From NCBI RefSeq assembly GCF_001423185.1, contig NZ_LMOB01000003.1:454230-518229 (forward strand): a DNA stretch of 64,000 nt, given 5' to 3'. The stretch is from Plantibacter sp. Leaf314. Lineage in GTDB: Bacteria > Actinomycetota > Actinomycetes > Actinomycetales > Microbacteriaceae. Under the pieces are notes generated by a model that saw only the letters and a list, made by a program, of their open reading frames with translations, was not told where the DNA came from and did no database searches. Both the position numbers and the translations under genes were made by a program. Positions 1-8,469 of this stretch are shown one piece after another (positions within the stretch are counted from its first letter, which is position 1; every line of letters begins with the position of its first letter).

Positions 1-2
1 TC

Positions 3-704
3 CAAGACCCGAAGTTCTGGGAACCGTTCGGCCGCGTCGCGCTGTTCTTCGTCGTGCAGGTGCCGATCATGCTGGCCCTGTCGCTCACGGCCGCACTCGC
101 ACTCGACAGCGCCCGGCTGCACGGCGCCGCGTTCTTCCGCATCGCCCTCTTCCTGCCGTACGCGGTGCCTGGCGTCGTCGCCGCACTCATCTGGGGCTTC
201 ATCTACGGCGACCAGTTCGGGCTCGCGGGCAGCTTCAACGACCTCGTCGGCGCGCAGATCCTCGAGCCGTTCAGTTCGCAGGCCGTCCTCGCCTCCATCG
301 GCAACATCGTCACGTGGGAGTTCATGGGCTACAACATGCTCATCTTCTACGCCGCCCTCCGGGTGGTCCCCGGCGAGATCTACGAGGCGGCCGAGATTGA
401 CGGCGCCGGACAGTTCCGCACGGTCTTCAGCATCAAGATCCCGGCGCTCCGCGGCGCACTCGTCATCGCGACGATCTTCTCCGTCATCGGGTCCTTCCAG
501 CTCTTCAACGAGCCGAACCTGCTGAAGAACCTCGCCCCCAACGTGATCACGAGCAACTTCACGCCGAACATGTACGCCTACAACCTGTCCTTCGCGGGGC
601 AGCAGTTCAACCTCGCGGCGACGGTCGCGATCATCATGGGCGTCATCACCGCCGTCATCGCCTACGTCGTGCAGGTGCGCGGCTCCCGACAGGAGAACAG
701 CTGA
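3..704 (+). CDS. Sugar ABC transporter permease (MalF-like), 5' end outside window
   Basis: Inner-membrane subunit of a binding-protein-dependent carbohydrate importer. The frame is open from the window edge, so the N-terminus is missing. At least five hydrophobic segments are visible. The EAA loop reads EIYEAAEIDGAGQFRTVFSIKIP, the cytoplasmic contact with the ATPase, and the C-terminus is the final membrane helix. The stop overlaps the next permease start by one base (TGATG), so the two are translationally coupled. No ATPase gene lies nearby; actinobacterial sugar importers of this type often share a distant MsiK-type ATPase (family knowledge). The neighbouring GH35 enzyme suggests a galactoside substrate, which is inference. 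Confidence 0.93.
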   Translation, partial: QDPKFWEPFGRVALFFVVQVPIMLALSLTAALALDSARLHGAAFFRIALFLPYAVPGVVAALIWGFIYGDQFGLAGSFNDLVGAQILEPFSSQAVLASIGNIVTWEFMGYNMLIFYAALRVVPGEIYEAAEIDGAGQFRTVFSIKIPALRGALVIATIFSVIGSFQLFNEPNLLKNLAPNVITSNFTPNMYAYNLSFAGQQFNLAATVAIIMGVITAVIAYVVQVRGSRQENS

Positions 705-1654
705 TGGCCACCGTCTCGAACCCCACCGTGCGTCCGCAGACCGTCTCGACGAGCACCGCCCGCAACGCACGCGCCTTCGACCGCCCCACCCGGAAGCGCC
801 ACGATCCGCGACGCAAGCGCTCGCTCGTCCTGACGATCGTCATGGCCGTGTTCCTCATCTACTCCGTCGTCCCGATCCTCTGGCTCGTCATCAACGCGAC
901 GAAGTCCCAGCCCGACCTCTTCTCCTCCTTCGGCCTCTGGTTCGGCGACGGCGGGTTCAACCTGTGGCAGAACATCGTCGACACCGTGACCTACCGCGAC
1001 GGCCAGTTCGTCGGCTGGTTCGGCAACACGCTCCTTTACGTCGTCGTCGGCGCCGGTGGGGCGACCCTCCTCGCGACGATCGGCGGCTACGGGCTCGCGA
1101 AGTTCCGGTTCCCGGGCAAGCGTGCGGTCTTCGCGATCATCCTCGGCTCCATCGCGGTGCCCGGAACCGCGCTCGCCGTGCCGACGTTCCTCATGTTCAG
1201 TCAGCTCGGCCTGACGAACACGCCGTGGGCCGTCATCCTGCCCTCGCTCGTCAGCCCGTTCGGCCTGTACCTGATCTGGACGTACGCGGTCGACGCCGTG
1301 CCCACCGAACTGCTCGAAGCGGCACGGATGGACGGCGCGGGGGAGTTCCGCACCTTCTTCACGATCTCGCTCCGGCTGCTCGGACCCGGCATCGTCACGG
1401 TCCTCCTCTTCGCGATCGTCGCGACCTGGAACAACTACTTCCTGCCGCTGATCATGCTCTCCGAACCCACCTGGTACCCGCTCACCGTCGGCCTCAGTCA
1501 ATGGAGTGCACAGGCCACGGGTGTCGCGGCCCAGCCGATCTTCAACCTCGTGATCACCGGATCGCTCCTGACCATCGTCCCGATCGTCATCGCGTTCCTC
1601 TTCCTGCAGCGCTTCTGGCAGTCCGGCCTCAGCGCCGGCAGCGTCAAGGGCTGA
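704..1654 (+). CDS. Sugar ABC transporter permease (MalG-like)
   Basis: Second membrane subunit (316 aa) of the same importer. A polar N-terminal tail of about 40 residues precedes a first membrane helix (VLTIVMAVFLIYSVVPILWL). The EAA motif is ELLEAARMDGAGEFRTFFTI, in the place expected for MalG/CarD-type permeases, and the protein ends with a helix and a short basic tail. It starts on the A of the upstream TGA, and no separate Shine-Dalgarno is needed. It is followed by two copies of the dispersed 22-bp repeat before the binding-protein gene. Confidence 0.95.
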   Translation: MATVSNPTVRPQTVSTSTARNARAFDRPTRKRHDPRRKRSLVLTIVMAVFLIYSVVPILWLVINATKSQPDLFSSFGLWFGDGGFNLWQNIVDTVTYRDGQFVGWFGNTLLYVVVGAGGATLLATIGGYGLAKFRFPGKRAVFAIILGSIAVPGTALAVPTFLMFSQLGLTNTPWAVILPSLVSPFGLYLIWTYAVDAVPTELLEAARMDGAGEFRTFFTISLRLLGPGIVTVLLFAIVATWNNYFLPLIMLSEPTWYPLTVGLSQWSAQATGVAAQPIFNLVITGSLLTIVPIVIAFLFLQRFWQSGLSAGSVKG

Positions 1655-1671
1655 TCCGCTCCCGTCCGTCC

Positions 1672-1740
1672 GGTCCCTGAGCCTGTCGAAGGGCCCCGGT
1701 CCACAACCGCTTTCCCCCGGTCCCTGAGCTTGTCGAAGGG
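1672..1740 (+). repeat. Two dispersed 22-bp repeats between permease and binding-protein genes
   Basis: Two direct copies of the family GGTCCCTGAGCCTGTCGAAG+GG lie at 1672-1693 and 1719-1740; the second carries CTTG for CCTG. They fill most of the 131-bp gap upstream of the binding-protein ribosome site. Other copies occur around 7.1-7.3, 10.7, 20.5 and 42.8 kb. Each copy contains an interrupted complementarity (CCCT...AGGG) and could form a weak hairpin in the operon mRNA. Confidence 0.85.
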
Positions 1741-1785
1741 CCACCAGCACCACTCCTCCTCCCAACGCAGTGAAAGGAAACACCC

Positions 1786-3138
1786 ATGAAGCGCATCTCA
1801 CCGTCCCGCACGGTCCTGCGCCGCGCGGCCACGGCGGCCGTCGCGTCCGCGATGATCGGAGCGTCGCTCGTCGCCTGCTCGTCCGGCGGCGGCACCACCG
1901 CCTCGGGCGACGCCAAGGACATCGAATCGGCCCTCGAGGCCGGTGGCGAGCTGACCTACTGGTCGTGGACCCCGTCCGCGGAGGCCCAGGTCGCCGCGTT
2001 CGAGAAGGCCTACCCCAAGGTGAAGGTCAACCTCGTGAACGCGGGCACCAACACCACCGAGTACACGAAGCTGCAGAACGCGATCAAGGCCGGCAAGGGT
2101 GCCCCGGACGTCGCGCAGGTCGAGTACTACGCCATCCCGCAGTTCGCGCTGAGCGACTCCCTCGTCGACCTCAACGCCTACGGCTTCGGCGACCTCAAGG
2201 ACGACTACAGCCCCGGACCGTGGAGCTCCGTCAACATCGGCGACGGCCTGTACGCCCTCCCGCAGGACTCCGGCCCCATGGCCATGTTCTACAACAAGAC
2301 GGTGTTCGACCAGTACGGCATCGCCGTCCCGACCACCTGGGACGAGTACATCGCCGCCGCGGCCCAGCTGCACACCGCCGACCCGTCGAAGTACATCACC
2401 AACGACTCCGGTGACTCCGGCTTCGCGACCAGCATGATCTGGCAGGCCGGTGGCCGTCCCTTCACCGCCGACGGCACCAAGGTGAGCGTCAACCTCGCCG
2501 ACGAGGGCTCGAAGAAGTGGGCAGACACCTGGAACCAGCTCGTCGAGGGTGACCTGCTCTCCGACGTCCCCGGGTGGAGCGACGACTGGTACAAGTCGCT
2601 CGGCAACGGCAGCATCGCGACCCTCATCACGGGCGCCTGGATGCCCGGCGTGCTCGAGTCGTCCGTCGCCGAGGCCTCCGGCCAGTGGCGCGTCGCCCCG
2701 ATCCCGACCTACGACGGCAAGCCGGCCAACGCCGAGAACGGTGGCGGCGGCCAGGTCGTGCTGAAGCAGAGCAAGAACCCGGCGCTCGCCGCGGGCTTCC
2801 TCAAGTGGCTGAACAACGACGAGGAGAGCGTCAAGGTCTTCCTCGACAACGGCGGCTTCCCGGCGACCACCGCCGACCTGAACTCCGACGAGTTCCTCTC
2901 CGCCGCCCCCGAGTACTTCGGTGGACAGAAGATCAACGAGGTGCTCGTCCAGGGTGCCAAGGACGTGTCGACGGGTTGGCAGTACCTGCCCTACCAGGTC
3001 TACGCGAACAGCATCTTCGCCGACACCGTCGGGCAGTCCTACGCCAACCGGGCAGACCTGAACGACGGTCTCGCCGACTGGCAGAAGCAGCTCGTCGAGT
3101 ACGGCAACACGCAGGGCTTCACGGTCACCGAGAAGTAG
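1786..3138 (+). CDS. Extracellular sugar-binding lipoprotein of ABC importer
   Basis: Solute-binding protein (450 aa) that captures the sugar outside the cell and delivers it to the two upstream permeases. A basic N-terminus (MKRISPSRTVLRR), a hydrophobic stretch and the lipobox SLVAC place the lipidated cysteine at residue 31, followed by a Ser/Gly linker. The mature part has the SBP_bac_1 style (WSWTPSAEAQVAAFEKAYP near residues 60-80; tryptophan-rich cleft region GAWMPGVLES). AAAGGAAA lies just upstream of the ATG. The gene sits after the permeases rather than before them. Confidence 0.95.
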   Translation: MKRISPSRTVLRRAATAAVASAMIGASLVACSSGGGTTASGDAKDIESALEAGGELTYWSWTPSAEAQVAAFEKAYPKVKVNLVNAGTNTTEYTKLQNAIKAGKGAPDVAQVEYYAIPQFALSDSLVDLNAYGFGDLKDDYSPGPWSSVNIGDGLYALPQDSGPMAMFYNKTVFDQYGIAVPTTWDEYIAAAAQLHTADPSKYITNDSGDSGFATSMIWQAGGRPFTADGTKVSVNLADEGSKKWADTWNQLVEGDLLSDVPGWSDDWYKSLGNGSIATLITGAWMPGVLESSVAEASGQWRVAPIPTYDGKPANAENGGGGQVVLKQSKNPALAAGFLKWLNNDEESVKVFLDNGGFPATTADLNSDEFLSAAPEYFGGQKINEVLVQGAKDVSTGWQYLPYQVYANSIFADTVGQSYANRADLNDGLADWQKQLVEYGNTQGFTVTEK

Positions 3139-3143
3139 TCGTC

Positions 3144-3173
3144 CACCGGCTCCGGTCCCTCCCGGAGCCGGTG
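3144..3173 (+). terminator. 12-bp GC hairpin after binding-protein gene
   Basis: Perfect inverted repeat: CACCGGCTCCGG, a 6-base loop, then CCGGAGCCGGTG, starting 6 bases after the stop codon. There is no T tract, so it is more likely an mRNA-stabilising hairpin or partial attenuator between the abundant binding protein and the downstream enzyme than a full terminator. Confidence 0.6.
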
Positions 3174-3220
3174 GCGCGGCCTGCGGCGACACCGCGGGCA
3201 CCTGCACCATCAGCACCATC

Positions 3221-3272
3221 GACCGTGGCCGGTCGGCGGACCCGCACGGGTCTCGTCGGGCCGGCCACGGTC
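3221..3272 (+). other. Second perfect 12-bp inverted repeat before the GH35 gene
   Basis: GACCGTGGCCGG (3221-3232) pairs with CCGGCCACGGTC (3261-3272) around a 28-base loop that contains a smaller CCG/CGG stem. It lies 35 bases before the GH35 start. With the hairpin at 3144 it gives two consecutive structured elements, which could set a lower expression level for the enzyme than for the transporter. It could alternatively be a regulator-binding site. Confidence 0.45.
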
Positions 3273-3307
3273 GCTCCATCCCGACCTCTTCATCACGGAG
3301 CCCCAGC

Positions 3308-5065
3308 ATGCCCACGTTCTCCATCGGCGCCGACGACTTCCTGCTCGACGGCCAGCCGTTCCGGATCCTCTCCGGAGCCCTCCACTACTTCCGGGTGCAC
3401 CCCGAGCAGTGGGCGGACCGCATCGCGAAGGCGAAGCTCATGGGGCTCAACACGATCGAGACGTACGTGGCCTGGAACCAGCACAGCCCCGAGCGCGGCG
3501 TGTTCGACACCACCGGCACCAACGACCTCGAGCGCTTCCTCGACCTCATCGCCGAGGCCGGCATGTACGCGATCGTGCGGCCCGGCCCCTACATCTGCGC
3601 CGAGTGGGACAACGGCGGCCTGCCGGGTTGGCTGCTCCACGATCCGGAGCTCGGACTGCGTCGCAGCGAGCCCCGGTACCTCGCGGCCGTCCGCGAGTAC
3701 TTCGAGGCGCTCCTCCCGATCGTCGCCGCGCGGCAGATCGACCGCGGTGGTCCCGTCATCCTCGTGCAGGTCGAGAACGAGTACGGCGCTTACGGCGACG
3801 ACCACGACTACCTGCGTACCCTGACCGCCTGGACCCGTGAGCTCGGGATCACCGTGCCGCTGACGACGGTCGACCAGCCGACCGCGCAGATGCTCGAGGA
3901 CGGCAGCATCCCCGAGCTCCACAAGACCGGTTCCTTCGGCAGCCGTTCGCTCGAACGCCTCGCGACCCTGCGGGAGCACCAGCCGACCGGCCCGCTGATG
4001 TGCTCGGAGTTCTGGGACGGGTGGTTCGACCACTGGGGTGAGCACCACCACACGACCCCGGTGGCGGAGACGGCCGCCGACCTCGACGCGCTGCTCGCCA
4101 CGGGTGCGTCGGTCAACATCTACATGTTCCACGGCGGCACGAACTTCGGGTTCACCGGCGGCGCGAACGACAAGGGGCAGTACCGCTCCCACGTCACGTC
4201 CTACGATTACGACGCCCCACTCGATGAGGCCGGTCACCCGACGGAGAAGTTCTTCGCCTTCCGCGACGTGATCGCGAAGTACGCCGAGGTGCCGACGGAC
4301 ATCCCGCCCGCCGCGGCGGACGCGCCGGCGTTCACCGCCGCGTTCGAGTCCGAGGTGCCCTTCGCGCAGGTCGCCGACGAGCTCGCACCGCTCGAAGCGT
4401 TCGACCGGATCCCGACGATGGACGAACTCGGGGCCTTCAGCGGTCTCGCACGCTACCGTGCGCGGCTCGGTGGACGTGGCGGCGTGCTGCGGTTCGCCGA
4501 GGTGCGCGACCGCGTCGTCGTGTCCGTCGACGGCGTGCCGGTCGGGACGCTGACCCGCGAGTTCCAGGAGCGTTCCCTCGTGATCCCGGCGGGCGAGACG
4601 CTCGAACTCCTCCTCGAGAACCAGGGACGCGTCAACTACGGCAGACGCCTCGGTGAGCCGAAGGGCATCATCGGGCCCGTGTCGCTCGACGGCGTCGAAC
4701 TGACTGCCTGGGGGATCGCGCCGATCGCCCTCGACCGACTCGACGAGGTCGTCGACGCCGCGGCGTCGCGGACGCCTGTCGCACCGATCAGCGGTGCCGG
4801 CCCGGTGCTGCTCACCGCGACCGTGACGCTCGATGCACCCACCGACCTGTTCCTCGACACCGCCGCCTGGGGCAAGGGACTCGTCTGGGTGAACGGCTTC
4901 CTGCTGGGCCGCTACTGGTCGAGAGGGCCGCAGCACACGCTCTACGTCCCCGGAGGTCAGTTGCGTGCGGGGGCGAACCGGTTCACCGTGTTCGAGTTCC
5001 ACGCGTTGACCGCGCCGGAGCTCTCCTTCCTGGCCCGTCCGTCGCTCGGTCCCGTGGAGTTCTAG
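3308..5065 (+). CDS. Beta-galactosidase, glycoside hydrolase family 35
   Basis: 585-aa cytoplasmic enzyme (no signal peptide) that removes terminal beta-galactosyl residues. The N-terminal TIM barrel carries the GH35 signature HYFRVHPEQWADRI, RPGPYICAEWDNGGLP (residues 91-106), QVENEYG with the probable acid/base Glu158, and CSEFWDGWFDHWG with the probable nucleophile Glu234. The C-terminal part (about 380-585) has two beta-sandwich domains, including WGKGLVWVNGFLLGRYW. GGAG precedes the ATG. Linkage to the ABC importer suggests uptake of a galactoside (for example plant galactan oligosaccharides) and internal hydrolysis; the substrate is inferred. Confidence 0.95.
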   Translation: MPTFSIGADDFLLDGQPFRILSGALHYFRVHPEQWADRIAKAKLMGLNTIETYVAWNQHSPERGVFDTTGTNDLERFLDLIAEAGMYAIVRPGPYICAEWDNGGLPGWLLHDPELGLRRSEPRYLAAVREYFEALLPIVAARQIDRGGPVILVQVENEYGAYGDDHDYLRTLTAWTRELGITVPLTTVDQPTAQMLEDGSIPELHKTGSFGSRSLERLATLREHQPTGPLMCSEFWDGWFDHWGEHHHTTPVAETAADLDALLATGASVNIYMFHGGTNFGFTGGANDKGQYRSHVTSYDYDAPLDEAGHPTEKFFAFRDVIAKYAEVPTDIPPAAADAPAFTAAFESEVPFAQVADELAPLEAFDRIPTMDELGAFSGLARYRARLGGRGGVLRFAEVRDRVVVSVDGVPVGTLTREFQERSLVIPAGETLELLLENQGRVNYGRRLGEPKGIIGPVSLDGVELTAWGIAPIALDRLDEVVDAAASRTPVAPISGAGPVLLTATVTLDAPTDLFLDTAAWGKGLVWVNGFLLGRYWSRGPQHTLYVPGGQLRAGANRFTVFEFHALTAPELSFLARPSLGPVEF

Positions 5066-5125
5066 GCGCCGTCCGAGCGGTGGCCGTCCGCTTCCATCGG
5101 CGGCCCCGATGTCGGGGGCGACGGC

Positions 5126-5138
5126 TACCATTGGTGGG
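5126..5138 (+). promoter_or_regulatory. Leaderless promoter -10 of dnaX
   Basis: TACCAT (5126-5131) ends exactly six bases before the GTG start at 5138, so transcription should begin at or next to the start codon. No purine-rich ribosome site lies in front of the GTG. The same geometry recurs at several other genes in the window. Confidence 0.6.
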
Positions 5139-7729
5139 TGGTCACTGCTCTGTATCGCCGGTATCGGCCCGAGACGTTCGCCGAGATGATCGGTCAGGCG
5201 CAGGTCACCGATCCCCTCATGACGGCCCTGCGCACCAACCGGGTCAATCACGCCTATCTGTTCAGTGGTCCGCGAGGCTGCGGCAAGACGACGTCGGCCC
5301 GCATCCTGGCCCGTTGCCTCAACTGCGCCGAGGGCCCGACCGACACCCCCTGCGGTGTCTGCGCGAGCTGTGTCGACCTCTCACGCGACGGCTCGGGCTC
5401 GCTCGACGTCGTCGAGATCGACGCCGCCAGCCACAACGGTGTCGACGACGCCCGCGACCTCCGCGAGCGCGCGATCTTCGCGCCGGCCCGCGACCGCTAC
5501 AAGATCTTCATCCTCGACGAGGCGCACATGGTCACCCCGCAGGGCTTCAACGCGCTGCTGAAGATCGTGGAGGAGCCGCCGGAGCACGTGAAGTTCATCT
5601 TCGCGACGACCGAGCCCGACAAGGTGATCGGCACCATCCGTTCGCGCACCCACCACTACCCGTTCCGGCTCATCCCGCCGGCCCAGATGCTCGACTACGT
5701 GCAGCAGCTCTGCGACAGCGAGCACGTCGGCGTCGAGCCGGGCGTCCTGCCGCTCGTGGTCCGCGCCGGTGGCGGTTCGGCGCGCGACACCCTGTCGCTG
5801 CTCGACCAGCTGATGGCCGGCTCGGAGGGCGACTCGGTCGACTACGAACGTGCCGTCGCGCTGCTCGGCTACACGCACACCGCGCTGCTCGACGAGGTCG
5901 TCGACGCCCTCGCCGCGCGCGACTCCGGGGCCGCGTTCAGCACGGTCGACCGCGTCATCCAGACGGGACAGGACCCCCGACGCTTCGTCGACGACCTGCT
6001 CGAACGACTCCGCGACCTCATCGTCGTGGCCGCCACCGGGGAGAACGCGGCCGCCGTGCTGCGTGGTCTGCCCCAGGACGAACTCGACAAGATGCTCGGC
6101 CAGGCGCGTGCCTTCGGCATCGCCGAGCTCTCCCGCACGGCGGACGTCGTCAACGAGGCGCTCACGCAGATGACGGGCGCGACCTCGCCACGGCTCCACC
6201 TCGAACTCATGATGGCCCGCATCCTCGTCCCCGCGGCCGACGACTCCGCCCGCGGAGCGCTCGTCCGGGTCGAGCGCCTCGAGCGCCGCATCGGTGTCGA
6301 CGGTGTCGCAGCCGACCCCACCGCTACAGCGCCCTCGGCCTCGGTTCCGGCACCCGCCTCGAGCCCGGCCGTTCCGGCAGGGGCTCCGTCATCCGCACAG
6401 GCCCCGGCCCCCGCATCGTCTCCGGTCCCCGAGCCGGTCGACGCACGCGCAGCTGCCGCTCCCGCGCCGGTCGCCCCTCCGGCCCCGGCCGCGCCCCGCG
6501 TCGGCCCGGTCACGCTGCAGCTCGTCCGCGACGCGTGGCCGGAGATCGTCGCCCGGGTCGAGAAGGCCGACCGCAAGGCGTGGATGATCGTCGTCAACGC
6601 CCAGGTCGGTGGCTACTCCGACGACGAGGTCCTCACCCTCGTGTTCGCGAACAACAGCGACCTCAACGACTTCAAGGCACGCCACGCTCCGGGCACCGGG
6701 GTCGCCGAGGTGCTGCGCACCGCCGTGCTCGACGTCCTCGGCGTGCGGGTCAAGTACCTCGCCAAGGTCGCGGGTGCCGAGGAGCCCCCGGCGGTCCGCG
6801 CCGGTGCGGCGGCCTCGGGCCCCACCTCGTCGGAGCCGTCCGCCTGGTCGACGCCGAGCCTGCCGCAGAACGTCCCAGCGCCCGCAGCGCCGTCGTCGAC
6901 CGGCGGCCCCGCCTCCGCGGCGTCCCGCCCGTCGTGGCCGACGGTCGCGCCGGCCGGAGGAGCGGACGCCGCGTCCTCGTCCGAGCCCGCTGCCGGCGGT
7001 TCCGGCGTCGCCGTCATCGAGTCGCCGGCTCCGTCGCCTGCGGCGCCGGTCGAGGAGCGGGCCTCGGTCTCGTCCTCCTCCTGGGCGACGGTCGCCCCGC
7101 CGGCCGACGAGCCCGAGCCGTCCTCGGTCCCTGAGCCTGTCGAAGGGCCCACGGCATCTCCGGCGCCTGCCTCCGCCACGCAGCCGTCTCCGGTCCGCGA
7201 GCCTGTCGAAGCGCCCACCTCCTCTCCGGCGCCTGCCTCGACGACACCACCGTCTCCGGTCCCTGAGCCTGTCGAAGGGCAGCCCACCCAGCCCACAGGA
7301 CCCGCAGCTTCCGCCCCGACGACCACGCCGCGCCAGCAGGCCGCGCCGTCGCGCCAGCAGGCGCCCGCCCGAGGTCCCGCCAACGGCGACGCCCTCGGCT
7401 CGCGGACCGTCACCTGGGACGTGGTCTCGATCCCGTCCGACGCGGACGCACCGCCGCCGGACGACGAGCCGCCGTACCCCGACCCCTACGACGCCCCGGC
7501 GTCCGCGGCGGCCCCCTCGGCTCCCGCCGCTCCGGCTCCGGCCGCTCCAGCCACCCCACCCGAGGCCGAGCGCCGGCAGCCGCTGGTCAAGATGCGTCAG
7601 GCGCCCCCGGCGTCGGCGGGCTCCCATCCGGCGGGCGACAACCGGTACGGCGAGAGCGTCGTCCGCGAGCTCCTCGGCGCCACATTCATCGAGGAGCAGC
7701 CGCACGAGCCGCGCTCCGGAGGGCGGTAG
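5138..7729 (+). CDS. dnaX: DNA polymerase III subunit gamma/tau
   Basis: Clamp-loader ATPase (863 aa). It carries Walker A GPRGCGKT (residues 44-51), a zinc-binding Cys cluster (C60, C63, C72, C75, C78), EIDAASHNGVDD, Walker B/DEAH (127-130) and an SRT sensor region, then domain III. Residues about 385-430 and 560-830 are Pro/Ala/Ser-rich linker; a small folded block (LVRDAWPEIVARVEKADRKAW to about 540) lies between. The linker contains three 22-residue tandem units carrying PEPVEG/REPVEA, encoded by the dispersed 22-bp DNA repeat. GTG start, leaderless. recR follows after 3 bases. Confidence 0.97.
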   Translation: MVTALYRRYRPETFAEMIGQAQVTDPLMTALRTNRVNHAYLFSGPRGCGKTTSARILARCLNCAEGPTDTPCGVCASCVDLSRDGSGSLDVVEIDAASHNGVDDARDLRERAIFAPARDRYKIFILDEAHMVTPQGFNALLKIVEEPPEHVKFIFATTEPDKVIGTIRSRTHHYPFRLIPPAQMLDYVQQLCDSEHVGVEPGVLPLVVRAGGGSARDTLSLLDQLMAGSEGDSVDYERAVALLGYTHTALLDEVVDALAARDSGAAFSTVDRVIQTGQDPRRFVDDLLERLRDLIVVAATGENAAAVLRGLPQDELDKMLGQARAFGIAELSRTADVVNEALTQMTGATSPRLHLELMMARILVPAADDSARGALVRVERLERRIGVDGVAADPTATAPSASVPAPASSPAVPAGAPSSAQAPAPASSPVPEPVDARAAAAPAPVAPPAPAAPRVGPVTLQLVRDAWPEIVARVEKADRKAWMIVVNAQVGGYSDDEVLTLVFANNSDLNDFKARHAPGTGVAEVLRTAVLDVLGVRVKYLAKVAGAEEPPAVRAGAAASGPTSSEPSAWSTPSLPQNVPAPAAPSSTGGPASAASRPSWPTVAPAGGADAASSSEPAAGGSGVAVIESPAPSPAAPVEERASVSSSSWATVAPPADEPEPSSVPEPVEGPTASPAPASATQPSPVREPVEAPTSSPAPASTTPPSPVPEPVEGQPTQPTGPAASAPTTTPRQQAAPSRQQAPARGPANGDALGSRTVTWDVVSIPSDADAPPPDDEPPYPDPYDAPASAAAPSAPAAPAPAAPATPPEAERRQPLVKMRQAPPASAGSHPAGDNRYGESVVRELLGATFIEEQPHEPRSGGR
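7126..7279 (+). repeat. Dispersed repeat captured in frame in dnaX, 66-bp period
   Basis: Copies of the 22-bp dispersed repeat lie at 7126-7147, 7192-7213 (variant CGCGAG...GCG) and 7258-7279. They are spaced exactly 66 bp, so each unit encodes 22 residues and stays in frame (VPEPVEG, VREPVEA, VPEPVEG). The bases between the copies are also similar (ACCTCTCCGGCGCCTGCCTC-type), showing tandem duplication of a whole unit. Confidence 0.85.
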
Positions 7730-7732
7730 GCC

Positions 7733-8332
7733 ATGTACGAGGGAATCGTCCAAGATCTGATCGACGAGTTCGGGCGACTGCCGGGCATCGGTCCGAAGTC
7801 GGCGCAGCGCATCGCGTTCCACATCCTCCAGACGGAGTCGTTCGACGTGTCGAAGCTCGCCGAGCTCCTCACCGTCGTGCGCGAGAAGGTGAAGTTCTGC
7901 GAGATCTGCGGCAACATCTCCGAGCAGAACCTGTGCAGTGTGTGCCGCGATCCACGGCGGAACCCGGCGCTCATCTGCGTCGTCGAAGAGCCCAAGGACG
8001 TCGTCGCCATCGAGCGCACACGTGAGTTCCGCGGGTTCTACCACGTGCTCGGTGGCGCCATCAGCCCCATCGACGGCGTCGGGCCCGACGACCTCAACAT
8101 CCGTCGACTCATGCAGCGTCTGGCCGACGGCACGGTCACCGAGGTCATCATCGCGACCGACCCGAACCTCGAGGGCGAAGCGACCGCCACCTACCTCAGC
8201 CGGCTGCTGCTCCCGATGGGGATCCGCATCACCCGACTCGCCTCCGGCCTGCCCGTCGGCGGTGATCTCGAGTACGCCGACGAGGTCACCCTCGGGCGCG
8301 CCTTCGAGGGCCGCACCGTCGTCAGCGGCTGA
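7733..8332 (+). CDS. recR: Recombination mediator RecR
   Basis: 199-aa protein of the RecFOR pathway; it loads RecA on gapped DNA. Helix-hairpin-helix N-terminus ([18 protein letters not shown]), a four-Cys zinc site ([19 protein letters not shown], about residues 57-75) and a Toprim domain ([12 protein letters not shown]). Length is normal for the family. GGAGG lies at the end of dnaX, and the gene is 3 bases from the dnaX stop. The usual ybaB/ebfC gene is not between them. Confidence 0.97.
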   Translation: MYEGIVQDLIDEFGRLPGIGPKSAQRIAFHILQTESFDVSKLAELLTVVREKVKFCEICGNISEQNLCSVCRDPRRNPALICVVEEPKDVVAIERTREFRGFYHVLGGAISPIDGVGPDDLNIRRLMQRLADGTVTEVIIATDPNLEGEATATYLSRLLLPMGIRITRLASGLPVGGDLEYADEVTLGRAFEGRTVVSG

Positions 8333-8380
8333 GCCGCCGGCCCACCCACCCGTTCACCCCAGCCCGCTCTGACGCCGGTC

Positions 8381-8460
8381 GACCCGTTCTCAGGAGTCGG
8401 CCGGTGTGTCGGGTTCGGCCGGCGTCGCCGCGCCGGGGAACTCCTGAGTTGGGGCGGGTC
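8381..8460. repeat. Long bipartite inverted repeat between recR and GNAT gene
   Basis: GACCCG-tt-CTCAGGAGT (8381-8397) is mirrored by ACTCCTGAG-ttgggg-CGGGTC (8440-8460). The loop of about 42 bases itself contains GGCCGG/CCGGCG complementarity. It lies between two convergent genes, so it may end transcription from both sides, although there is no T tract on either strand. No second copy was noticed in this window. Confidence 0.55.
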
Positions 8461-8469
8461 CGGCGGGGG

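Noticed and set aside
3293..5251. Long antisense open frame (about 650 codons) opposite the GH35 gene
   Set aside because: Arises from high GC3 on the opposite strand; Arg/Gly/Val/Asp-rich composition without domains, no ribosome site, and the sense gene has full family motifs.
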